Assembly: GCA_029858845.1 (NCBI GenBank)
Contig: JAOUEG010000002.1
Span: 1-25,630, forward strand
Reading direction: 5' to 3'
DNA length: 25,630 nucleotides
Source: Chloroflexota bacterium
Lineage (GTDB): Bacteria; Chloroflexota; Limnocylindria; Limnocylindrales; CSP1-4
The position numbers and the translations under genes were made by a program. Below, in pieces: positions 1 through 9,676 of the stretch (within the stretch, counting starts at the first letter, position 1; each line of letters begins with the position of its first letter). Under the pieces are notes generated by a model that did not search any database, had not been told where the DNA came from, and saw only the letters and a program-made list of their open reading frames with translations.

Positions 1-1896
1 TTGCGGGTCGGGGGGAGATACCGCCGTGACGCGGTGCTGCGCCATCTCGTCGACCTGCAGTACCAGCGTAACGACCAGGCGCTGGCGCGGGCGCGCTTCC
101 GGGTCCGGGGCGACACGCTCGAGTTGCAGCCGGCGTCGGAGGAGATGGTCGTCCGCGTCGAGTTCTTCGGTGACGAGGTGGAACGTATCACCGAGATCGA
201 CCCCCTGACCGGCGAAGTGCTCACCGAGCGGCGCGAGGCCAATGTCTACCCGGCCACGCACTTCGTGACACCCGCGGACAAGCTCAAGGACGCGATCGTG
301 GATATCGAGGCCGAGATGGAGGAGCGGGTCAGCCAGCTCGAGTCCGAGGGCCGCGCCCTTGAGGCCGCGCGCCTGCGCCAGCGAACGACCTTCGACCTGG
401 AGATGCTCCGGGAGCTCGGCTACTGCACCGGGGTCGAGAACTACTCCCGGCACCTGGCGCGGCGCGAGGCGGGCTCGCGCCCGTGGACCCTGCTGGACTA
501 CTTCCCGCCGGACTGGCTGCTCGTCGTGGACGAGTCCCACATGACCATCCCGCAGGTGGTCGGGATGTACAAGAACGACCGGACCCGCAAGGAGATCCTG
601 GTCGACTTCGGGTTCCGGCTGCCTTCGGCCCTGGACAACCGGCCGTTGACGTTCGAGGAGTTCGAGGCGACCGTCCACCAGGCGATCTATATGAGCGCCA
701 CGCCCGGACCGTACGAGCTGGAGCGAAGCGATGGTCACATCGCCCAGCAGTTGATCCGCCCTACCGGGATCGTGGACCCCCCGATCACGGTACGCCCCAC
801 GGACGGCCAGATCGACGATCTCCTCGAACAGATCCGGACCCGGGTGGAGCGCGGCGAGCGGGCCCTCGTGACCACCCTGACGAAGAAGATGGCCGAGGAC
901 CTGACCGACTACCTCAAGGAGCTCGGCGTCAAGGTCCAGTACCTCCACAGCGAGGTCGACACGCTGGAGCGCGTTGCGATCCTGCGTGACCTCCGGCTCG
1001 GCGTATTCGACGTGCTCGTCGGCATCAACCTGCTGCGCGAAGGGATCGACCTCCCCGAGGTCACCCTGGTCGCCATCCTCGACGCGGACAAGGAGGGCTT
1101 CCTCCGGTCGGCCTGGTCGCTCATCCAGATGACCGGTCGGGCCGCCCGCAACATCGGCGGCGAGGTGGTGATGTACGCCGATCGCGTCACGGAATCGATG
1201 CAGGTGGCGATCGACGAGACGAACCGTCGCCGAGCGATCCAGGAGGCCTACAACCTCGAGAGGGGGATCGAACCCACGACGATCGTCAAGGGGATCCACG
1301 ACCTGAACGAGCGCCTGCGGGCCGTCGCCGAGTCGACCGTGGTGTATGCATCCGAGCGTCCCGGCGAGTTCAGTCCGGCGGACCGCGCCAAGGTGGAGGC
1401 GCTCCTGGTTCGGATGGAGGCCGAGATGCGCGCGGCGGCAAAGGAACTCGAGTTCGAGCGCGCCGCAGCCCTCCGGGACGAGATCCAGCAGGTACGGCTT
1501 CGGGTCCTGGAGCAGGACGCCTCCGTGACGGTCGCTCGGGCGGCGGAACGCGCCGCGATGGAGGCGGGCGGCGGCGCCCGCGCCGGGTTGACCGGCGCGG
1601 CGGATCGCGCTCGCGGGCGCCGGGCTGCAGACGTCGCCGCCGCGACGGGCCCGGTCATGGAGGTCACGAGCGTCACGGTGCTCCCGGCAGACGAGGAACC
1701 GGGGACGGGGCTCGGGGAATCTGTGGACGGCGCGGGGGAGGGGACCGCCTCGGACTGGTTGCCCGGCATCCGCGACGAGCACGAGGACCAGGACGGTTGG
1801 CAGGCTCGCTGGCTGGATCGCCCGACCTGGGATCGTGCCGTGACCCCGAACATCCGCAAGCGGACCGGTCAGCGTCCGGGGCGTCGTCGCGGCTGA
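1..1896 (+). CDS. uvrB: UvrB, excinuclease ABC subunit B (5' end outside window)
   Basis: UvrB is the damage-verifying, helicase-fold subunit of the UvrABC nucleotide excision repair complex. It receives DNA from UvrA and recruits UvrC. The visible 631 codons begin inside the protein, near the conserved QYxRND and FRVRGD segments. The Walker A motif and the beta-hairpin (roughly the first 150 residues) are upstream of the window, so the TTG at base 1 is not the true start. Seen here: the DESH Walker B box (visible residues 177-180), [10 protein letters not shown], a [13 protein letters not shown] motif V (from 341) and QMTGRAARN motif VI. The UVR coiled-coil motif that contacts UvrC lies at about 465-499. 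Odd: after the UVR motif, where most UvrB proteins end, there is a tail of about 120 residues. It is Ala/Gly-rich, then acidic, then ends in a Trp-containing, basic segment. Pyk follows after 53 bp. Identity is certain; the role of the tail is unknown. Confidence 0.97.
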   Translation: MRVGGRYRRDAVLRHLVDLQYQRNDQALARARFRVRGDTLELQPASEEMVVRVEFFGDEVERITEIDPLTGEVLTERREANVYPATHFVTPADKLKDAIVDIEAEMEERVSQLESEGRALEAARLRQRTTFDLEMLRELGYCTGVENYSRHLARREAGSRPWTLLDYFPPDWLLVVDESHMTIPQVVGMYKNDRTRKEILVDFGFRLPSALDNRPLTFEEFEATVHQAIYMSATPGPYELERSDGHIAQQLIRPTGIVDPPITVRPTDGQIDDLLEQIRTRVERGERALVTTLTKKMAEDLTDYLKELGVKVQYLHSEVDTLERVAILRDLRLGVFDVLVGINLLREGIDLPEVTLVAILDADKEGFLRSAWSLIQMTGRAARNIGGEVVMYADRVTESMQVAIDETNRRRAIQEAYNLERGIEPTTIVKGIHDLNERLRAVAESTVVYASERPGEFSPADRAKVEALLVRMEAEMRAAAKELEFERAAALRDEIQQVRLRVLEQDASVTVARAAERAAMEAGGGARAGLTGAADRARGRRAADVAAATGPVMEVTSVTVLPADEEPGTGLGESVDGAGEGTASDWLPGIRDEHEDQDGWQARWLDRPTWDRAVTPNIRKRTGQRPGRRRG

Positions 1897-1937
1897 CCGC
1901 TGACCGGTCGGCGATGGATGCCGTCCACCACCGCGGC

Positions 1938-1943
1938 TAGAGT
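1938..1943 (+). promoter_or_regulatory. -10-like hexamer of pyk, leaderless arrangement
   Basis: TAGAGT lies 6 nt before the GTG start of pyk. No Shine-Dalgarno sequence is visible between the uvrB stop and the start, and no clear -35 box. The spacing would put the transcription start at or next to the first codon. The same arrangement recurs before four other genes in the window. Confidence 0.5.
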
Positions 1944-1949
1944 TGTCTG

Positions 1950-3377
1950 GTGAGTGCCGAGCCGACCGTCGATTCCCTGCGCCGGACCAAGCTCGTCTGC
2001 ACCATCGGTCCGGCGACGGCCTCGCGGGCCCGCGAACTCGTCGACGCCGGGATGGATGTCGCTCGTATCAACTTCTCGCACGGCTCGCCGGCGGCGCGAG
2101 CGCTAGGTTCCGGCCGGGTCCGCCGGGCCGCGGATGCCGCCGGTCGTCCGGTTGCCCTGCTGGCAGACCTGTCCGGGCCGAAGATCCGCCTCGGCGAGTT
2201 CGACGGCGGGTCGGCCACCCTCGAGGCGGGCGAGCACTTCGCGCTCCGCTCCGGAGCACCCGGACACGGCGACCGACATGGCGCGACCGTTTCATACCCT
2301 CGCCTGGTTGCGGACGTGCGCCCAGGCGACGCGATCCTGCTGGCGGACGGCGCGGCCCAGCTCGAGGTGACAGCCGTCGAGGACGTGGTCCATACAGAGG
2401 TGATCCGGGGCGGCACAGTTCGGTCGCGCCAGGGCGTGAGTATCCCGTCCGAGCGCGTGACCACGCCGGCCCTCACCCGCAAGGACCGGTCGGACGTGCC
2501 GCGCGTCCTCGATCTGGGCGCCGATTTCGTGGCGCAGTCGTTCGTGCGGTCGGCCAGCGACGTCCTCCAGCTCCGGGCCCTGCTCGGCGAAGGTGGCCCG
2601 CCGGTCATCGCCAAGATCGAGACCCGCTCGGCCATCGACGACTTCGACGCCATCCTGGACGTGGCCGACGCCGTGATGATCGCCCGCGGGGACATGGGCG
2701 TGGAGCTGCCCTACGAGGAAGTGCCGATCATCCAGAAGCAGCTCGTCCGCCGCGCCCTCGACCGGGGCATCCCGAGCATCGTGGCCACGCAGATGCTCGA
2801 GTCGATGCTCGTGTCGCCACGCCCGACACGGGCGGAGGCCAGCGACGTCGCCAACGCCGTGTTCGACGGGGCCGACGCCATCATGCTGTCTGGCGAGACC
2901 GCCGTGGGATCGTTCCCGATCCTGGCGGCGGAGGCGGCGGTTCGCATCATCCGCCTGTGCGAGGATCACGGGCGGGAGATGCTCGCGGGCGGTGCGTCAG
3001 CACCGGCCGCGGGCGACGCAGGGGCGCTCTCGTATGCAGCCGTGGCCCTCGCCCGGGCCGACCCGGAGGTCGCAGCGATCGCCTGCTACACGCGATCCGG
3101 CCGGACGGCTCGGCTGCTCTCCGCGCTCCGGCCGCCGGTGCCCATCCACGCCTACTCGCCGGATCCGCGCGTGGTCGCCGGTCTCGCCCTCGTCCACGGG
3201 GTGGTGCCGAGGACCTGCGTGCCGCCCGATGACACCTCCGCGCGACTCGGGCTCATGGCTTGGCTCATGACGGAGTCGAACGCGGTACGGTCCGGGGCCG
3301 CCGTCGTGCTGGTCGCCTCCACGGCGGCTCCCGGGACGGGTCCGAACATGCTGGAGGTCCATCGGGTCGCGAGGTGA
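1950..3377 (+). CDS. pyk: Pyruvate kinase
   Basis: Pyruvate kinase transfers phosphate from phosphoenolpyruvate to ADP, the last step of glycolysis, in the cytoplasm. The 475-aa product has the normal length. It shows the N-terminal CTIGPA strand, GMDVARINFSHG, LADLSGPKIRLG leading into the B domain (about 67-165), the catalytic lysine and metal-ligand segment AKIE (K222, E224), ARGDMGVE, and the QMLESML...PTRAE and DAIMLSGETAVG segments of the barrel. The allosteric-type C domain runs from about 350 to the end. GTG at 1950 is chosen because it precedes the conserved RRTKLVCTIGPA start and follows a -10-like hexamer. The stretch just after NFSHG is somewhat shorter and less helical than usual. 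It sits between uvrB and uvrA on the same strand with its own apparent promoter, so it need not be co-transcribed with uvrB. Confidence 0.97.
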   Translation: MSAEPTVDSLRRTKLVCTIGPATASRARELVDAGMDVARINFSHGSPAARALGSGRVRRAADAAGRPVALLADLSGPKIRLGEFDGGSATLEAGEHFALRSGAPGHGDRHGATVSYPRLVADVRPGDAILLADGAAQLEVTAVEDVVHTEVIRGGTVRSRQGVSIPSERVTTPALTRKDRSDVPRVLDLGADFVAQSFVRSASDVLQLRALLGEGGPPVIAKIETRSAIDDFDAILDVADAVMIARGDMGVELPYEEVPIIQKQLVRRALDRGIPSIVATQMLESMLVSPRPTRAEASDVANAVFDGADAIMLSGETAVGSFPILAAEAAVRIIRLCEDHGREMLAGGASAPAAGDAGALSYAAVALARADPEVAAIACYTRSGRTARLLSALRPPVPIHAYSPDPRVVAGLALVHGVVPRTCVPPDDTSARLGLMAWLMTESNAVRSGAAVVLVASTAAPGTGPNMLEVHRVAR

Positions 3378-3440
3378 TCGGCTGCGCGCCCTCGGGCCGT
3401 GACGCGATCTGCCTCGCCGGGTCCGGAGACCGACGAATGC

Positions 3441-3452
3441 ATCGCGCGCGAT
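3441..3452. repeat. 12-bp perfect palindrome upstream of uvrA
   Basis: ATCGCGCGCGAT is a perfect dyad located 44-55 bp before the uvrA start, next to the LexA-like site. Such a CG-rich palindrome can arise by chance in DNA of this composition, so a regulatory role is only a possibility. Confidence 0.3.
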
Positions 3453-3467
3453 AGAACACCTGTGCGA
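3452..3467 (+). promoter_or_regulatory. Possible LexA (SOS) operator of uvrA
   Basis: TAGAAC-ACCT-GTGCGA matches the Gram-positive/actinobacterial LexA box TCGAAC-N4-GTTCGA at 10 of 12 half-site positions. It covers where the -35 region would lie for the -10 hexamer at 3484-3489, a position suited to repression. uvrA is a classical SOS gene. Whether LexA of this lineage uses this consensus is not known to me, and the two half-sites agree with each other at only four of six positions. Confidence 0.4.
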
Positions 3468-3483
3468 AAGCACTCGCTTCCGC

Positions 3484-3489
3484 TAGACT
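3484..3489 (+). promoter_or_regulatory. -10-like hexamer of uvrA, leaderless arrangement
   Basis: TAGACT ends 6 nt before the GTG start of uvrA. No ribosome binding site is visible, so translation probably starts at or near the 5' end of the mRNA. Confidence 0.55.
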
Positions 3490-3495
3490 GCGCAC

Positions 3496-6573
<3,078 letters not shown>

Positions 6574-6588
6574 CGAGCCGCTTCGGCG

Positions 6589-6594
6589 TACCAT
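6589..6594 (+). promoter_or_regulatory. -10-like hexamer of the DUF6941-like gene
   Basis: TACCAT ends 7 nt before the ATG at 6602, within the 28-bp gap after uvrA. No Shine-Dalgarno is present. The small gene therefore probably has its own leaderless transcript instead of depending on uvrA read-through. Confidence 0.5.
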
Positions 6595-6601
6595 CGGGCC
6601 C

Positions 6602-7051
6602 ATGCCGGATATCGACTTCGCCTTCCTCGCCGACGCCGCCGAGACCGTCCCGGGTCAGAAGTTCCACGTCCTGGGGGGCGGCATCGCAAGGATCGGCGGC
6701 CGCCGGTTCCCGTTGCGCCACCCGCACCTGGCGCTCGTCATCGGGCTCCAGGTGACCGCGCCCGAGACCGAACGCGAGCACGACATCCGCTTCGTGCTGC
6801 TGGACCCGGATGGGGGCGAGGTTGCCGGGGCGACCGGGAGCCTCGTGGCCCGGAGTCAGCAGGACGGACGCGACGCGACGCTGACCTTCTCCATCGACCT
6901 GTGGAACCTGACTTTCCCCGCCCCCGGGGATTACTCGTTCCGCATCCTCGTGAATGGATCGGAGCGCAAGCGCCTGCCGCTCCTGCTCGTCAAGCCCGCG
7001 GTGGGTGGCACCGCAGCGGATGGAGCGGCGGCTGCACCGGTCGATGACTGA
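6602..7051 (+). CDS. DUF6941-like small protein
   Basis: A 149-aa protein without signal peptide or membrane segment, so probably cytoplasmic. The order of features resembles the uncharacterised DUF6941 family: an opening strand ending in DFAFLADAAE, a GQKFHVLGGGI segment, a FPLRHPHLALVIGL segment, then alternating strands with LLDPDGGEV and a late FPAPGDYSFRILVNG. This pattern suggests an all-beta sandwich. No catalytic motif is recognisable. The family assignment is from memory of its pattern and needs a profile search. It follows uvrA by 28 bp but has its own -10-like element. Its stop overlaps the next gene by 8 nt, so the two small genes are probably translated together. Function unknown; a DNA-repair role is not implied by position alone. 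Confidence 0.75.
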   Translation: MPDIDFAFLADAAETVPGQKFHVLGGGIARIGGRRFPLRHPHLALVIGLQVTAPETEREHDIRFVLLDPDGGEVAGATGSLVARSQQDGRDATLTFSIDLWNLTFPAPGDYSFRILVNGSERKRLPLLLVKPAVGGTAADGAAAAPVDD

Positions 7052-7388
7052 GGGCGCCGAGACGAACGCGGCACGCCCGGCTCGCCATGAACTGCCGATC
7101 ATCGACGAATTGGGGCTCGAGGCGGCACGCCACGCGGATCGGTTGCTGGTCGAGGCCGATGCCCGCGGTCAGACGCGCTGGGTCGCCTTCGTCAGACCCC
7201 TGCCCGACCGCCTTCGCGATGAGGGACTACCAGGGTTGCGGGCCGCCGCGGTCCGGGCCCGTGCCGCCTACGGCCCGAAGGATTCAATCCGGGACGCGCT
7301 TCCGCCCGAGCTGACGGAACCGTTCCTCGACTCGATCGACCGGCTGCTGCGCGAGATCAACCGCGAGGTCAACCGAGCCAGGGGATGA
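7044..7388 (+). CDS. Hypothetical protein, 114 aa
   Basis: I do not recognise this family. The start at ATG 7044 overlaps the end of the preceding gene by 8 nt. The open frame extends further upstream, but there it only shadows the previous gene. The product is Arg/Glu/Ala-rich, soluble and probably mostly helical. It contains ELPIIDELGLEAARHADRLL, a TRWVAFVRPLPDRL segment, and a C-terminal amphipathic helix around LDSIDRLLREINREVNRA. No membrane segment or cysteine is present. The last 20 bp overlap tail-to-tail with the methyltransferase gene on the minus strand. Coding is supported by the conserved-looking overlap with its neighbour and by strong third-position G/C bias. It could be a partner of the DUF6941-like protein; this is inference from the overlap only. 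Confidence 0.7.
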   Translation: MTEGAETNAARPARHELPIIDELGLEAARHADRLLVEADARGQTRWVAFVRPLPDRLRDEGLPGLRAAAVRARAAYGPKDSIRDALPPELTEPFLDSIDRLLREINREVNRARG

Positions 7389-7857
7389 AACGCCGCGTCC
7401 GTTCCCGGTAGGCCCCGTAGGCGGGGAATTGGTCCGTCAACCAGGTTTCCTCGCGAGCGGACTTGAGCCGGAAGAAGACCGCCAGGACGCCCGTGAGGAG
7501 GAGCGCCGGGATCGAGGCGGTCAGTAGTCCCCAGCCGAGGGCTGCGACGATCAGGCCACCGTAGATCGGATGGCGGACACGGCGGTAGATACCGGTCTGG
7601 ACGAGTTCGGCCTGGTCCCTGGGGTGAGGGAGCGGCGTGAGGGCGTCTCCCAGATGGCGCACCCCCAGGAAGGCCATGACCGCTCCGGCGGCGATCCCGA
7701 GGAGTCCCGCGAGCGTGGAAACGGTCACGACGGCGCCGGTCCAATCCGGCCCGCCCCACCAGCCTGCGACCGCGATCGAACCGAGCAGGATGAACTGGAT
7801 CGCGACCCAACCCTCTCCGCGGGGGCCCAAGCTTGGCAGGCTATGCATCGGACGCAT
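7369..7857 (-). CDS. Isoprenylcysteine carboxyl methyltransferase/PEMT-family membrane protein
   Basis: A 162-aa integral membrane protein of the ICMT/PEMT methyltransferase superfamily, members of which methylate isoprenylcysteines, phospholipids or other lipid substrates using S-adenosylmethionine. It shows several hydrophobic segments (about 18-34, 39-66, 101-130). The family core is present: TGIYRRVRHPIYGG, then a K...EE..L....P.Y..Y...T.RFIPW ending. Bacteria usually lack prenylated CaaX proteins, so the substrate cannot be told from sequence. The ATG at 7857 lies one base after the helicase stop (TAG-G-ATG), which argues for translational coupling; MHSLP, from ATG 7845, is an alternative start. 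The 3' end overlaps the hypothetical gene on the opposite strand by 20 bp. Confidence 0.9.
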   Translation of the reverse strand: MRPMHSLPSLGPRGEGWVAIQFILLGSIAVAGWWGGPDWTGAVVTVSTLAGLLGIAAGAVMAFLGVRHLGDALTPLPHPRDQAELVQTGIYRRVRHPIYGGLIVAALGWGLLTASIPALLLTGVLAVFFRLKSAREETWLTDQFPAYGAYRERTRRFIPWLG

Positions 7858-7858
7858 C

Positions 7859-9514
7859 CTACCCGGGCTGGCCGAGCTCGGCGGGGCTGAAGGCTTCCGA
7901 CAGGAACCTGGACGGGGCCGCGGGGTCGAAGCTCAGCGTCAGTGTGCGGCGCGCCCGTGTCCAGGCAACGTAGGCGAGCCGGCGCTCCTCTTCGAGTGTC
8001 CGCTCCGGGTCCTCGGCCTCGTTCAACGCTCGGCCGCTCGGGAAACGCCCGATGTCCAGGCCGATGACGGCGACATGGTCGTACTCGGCACCCTTGGTCG
8101 AATGAGCCGTCACCAGCGACAGGCGGGCGTCGTCCCGGCGCAACTCGGCGAGCCGGCGACGTGTCGCGATGATGGCGGCCGTCAGCTCCCCGATGTCGCC
8201 GTAGGGGACGGCCCAGGCCAGGAGGGCCGCCGCAAGCTCCCGCACGTCATCCGTCTCGCCCATGGCCATGCGCCGGATCCTGCCGATCCGAACGAGCAGC
8301 GGTTCGTCTGCCGGTGTGTCGTCCCGGACCCGGGCGAGGAGTCCGTCCAGCGCAGGGTCGCTCACAAGGAGGTCCACCGAGGGCGCCGCGAACGGTTCCC
8401 CGAGCCGGAGGGCCGCCACGATCGCCGGTCGGAGCTCGCGGTTGGTGCGGGCAAGGACCGCGCGGCTACCGTCGTCGACGGGCCAGGACGCGATCAGCCG
8501 TTGGGTCCGTTCGGGATCATCCGCGGCATCCGGGGCCAGAACGAGTGCTCCTGCGGCCCCGGGACGCGGGAGGATGGTCTTGTCGAAACGTTCGCGGTTG
8601 TGCCGGATCAGGCGATCCGCGCGCTCCACGACCGGAGCGGGGCAGCGATGGTTGACCGTCAGGTCCACGCGGAGGAGACCCGGCAGCGCCTCGTCCAGCG
8701 CCAGGACCCGGCGGACGTCCGCCAGCCGCCACCCATAGATGGACTGGTCGTCATCGCCGACAAGGAAGATGCGGTTCGCCGGTGCGGCAAGCAGCAGCGC
8801 CAGCCGGAGTTGCGAGCGATCGACGTCCTGGACCTCATCGACCAGCAGATGCGCGCAGCGGGCGCGCCAACGTGACCGCGCGTCGGGGTCGCGCTCGAGG
8901 ATCGTCAACGCGCGTCCGACGAGGTCGTCGAAGTCCAGAGCGCCTCGCCGAGCCAGTTCGCGCTCGTAGGTGACGAATGCCTTGGCGATCGGGCCGGCGG
9001 CCGGATCGACCGCGACCTCGTCCGCCGTCACGCCATGTTCCAGCTTGAGGCGCGAAAAGGCCACGTCCATTCGGGCGTGCGCTTCCGGACCCGGGAGTTG
9101 GCCGAACGCGGAGAGCCGGCTCAGGACGGCCTCACGGTCGACCAGGTTCGTCACGTCCACGCCGGCCTCCTCGCAGATCGTGCGGCCGAGGGCATGGAAC
9201 GTCCGGACCCGGATCATCCCGGGCGTGACGCCGAGCGGCGCGACCGCCGCCTCGAGGCGATCGCCCAGCTCCGTCGCTGCATGCTTGTTGAAGGTGATCG
9301 CCGTCAGGGTTCCCGGAGCCACGCCTCCGTCGATCAGCCATGCCATGCGGGCGACCAACGTCGTCGTCTTGCCGCTGCCGGCTGGCGCGACGCACAGGAC
9401 CGGGCCCGGGGCGGCGGTCGCGGCCGCGCGTTGACCGGGAGTCAGGCGGGCAAGGCGATCTCGGACGGTCGGATGGGGCGGCATCAGAGTGCGAGCCTGG
9501 ACCGCCCGACTCAT
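7859..9514 (-). CDS. UvrD/Rep-like SF1A DNA helicase, short form
   Basis: A 3'-5' superfamily 1A DNA helicase related to UvrD/Rep/PcrA. Motifs in order (551-aa numbering from ATG 9514): Q-motif-like LTPGQRAA, Walker A AGSGKTT (45-51), motif Ia TFNKHAATEL, DEVQD (226-230, motif II), VGDDDQSIYGWR (motif III, about 252-263), NHRC (288-291, motif IV), TAHSTKGAEYDHV (about 469-481, motif V) and YVAWTRARRTL (515-525, motif VI). UvrD proteins are usually 650-750 aa. Here the region between motifs IV and V, which holds the 2B domain, is only about 180 residues, so the auto-regulatory 2B domain is reduced. The start is uncertain: GTG 9562, ATG 9514 and ATG 9484 are all possible and none has a clear ribosome binding site. 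It is divergent from the nucleotidase gene and overlaps nothing at its 5' end. UvrD normally displaces UvrC and the excised oligonucleotide, so its place among uvr genes is suggestive. Confidence 0.93.
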   Translation of the reverse strand: MSRAVQARTLMPPHPTVRDRLARLTPGQRAAATAAPGPVLCVAPAGSGKTTTLVARMAWLIDGGVAPGTLTAITFNKHAATELGDRLEAAVAPLGVTPGMIRVRTFHALGRTICEEAGVDVTNLVDREAVLSRLSAFGQLPGPEAHARMDVAFSRLKLEHGVTADEVAVDPAAGPIAKAFVTYERELARRGALDFDDLVGRALTILERDPDARSRWRARCAHLLVDEVQDVDRSQLRLALLLAAPANRIFLVGDDDQSIYGWRLADVRRVLALDEALPGLLRVDLTVNHRCPAPVVERADRLIRHNRERFDKTILPRPGAAGALVLAPDAADDPERTQRLIASWPVDDGSRAVLARTNRELRPAIVAALRLGEPFAAPSVDLLVSDPALDGLLARVRDDTPADEPLLVRIGRIRRMAMGETDDVRELAAALLAWAVPYGDIGELTAAIIATRRRLAELRRDDARLSLVTAHSTKGAEYDHVAVIGLDIGRFPSGRALNEAEDPERTLEEERRLAYVAWTRARRTLTLSFDPAAPSRFLSEAFSPAELGQPG

Positions 9515-9551
9515 CGTGGACTTGTTCGACTCGTGGTGACGGAGCGCACCG

Positions 9552-9616
9552 GAAAGCCGCACTTGGGGCCGGATGTCGACGGTCTGTGAACGTTTTGAGC
9601 GGTCCCAAGTGCTTTC
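9552..9616. repeat. Long imperfect inverted repeat in divergent intergenic region
   Basis: Twelve-base arms GCACTTGGGGCC (9559-9570) and GGTCCCAAGTGC (9601-9612) pair at 11 of 12 positions, with the twelfth a possible G-U pair. Beyond a 3-nt bulge, GAAA (9552-9555) can also pair with TTTC (9613-9616). The 30-nt middle part is unpaired. It lies between the divergent helicase and nucleotidase genes, just upstream of the nucleotidase -10-like element. It could be an operator or a structured leader of the helicase mRNA. Confidence 0.45.
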
Positions 9617-9623
9617 TGGTGGT

Positions 9624-9629
9624 TAGGAT
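9624..9629 (+). promoter_or_regulatory. -10-like hexamer of the 5'-nucleotidase gene
   Basis: TAGGAT preceded by TGGT resembles an extended -10 element. A start site about 7 nt downstream would give a leader of about 40 nt before ATG 9677, long enough to carry the Shine-Dalgarno at 9662-9667. No good -35 box at normal spacing. Confidence 0.4.
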
Positions 9630-9661
9630 GGGCACTCGTCTCGCTCTCACTCGGGAGTGTC

Positions 9662-9667
9662 AGGAGG
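9662..9667 (+). promoter_or_regulatory. Shine-Dalgarno site that decides the nucleotidase start
   Basis: AGGAGG lies 9 nt before ATG 9677 but only 3 nt before the in-frame TTG at 9671. The spacing favours ATG 9677. This is one of few strong ribosome binding sites in the window. Confidence 0.7.
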
Positions 9668-9676
9668 ATCTTGCCG

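Noticed and set aside
6954..7043. Upstream extension of the 114-aa hypothetical gene to ATG 6954
   Set aside because: The added 30 residues are Arg/Ser/Cys-rich and entirely overlap the DUF6941-like gene in another frame, which is typical of a shadow frame.
9514..9529. A second LexA-like site next to the helicase start (TCGAAC-AAGT-CCACGA on the minus strand)
   Set aside because: Only 9 of 12 positions match, and a site of equal quality occurs at the rapZ/yvcK junction in coding sequence, so this level of match is background.
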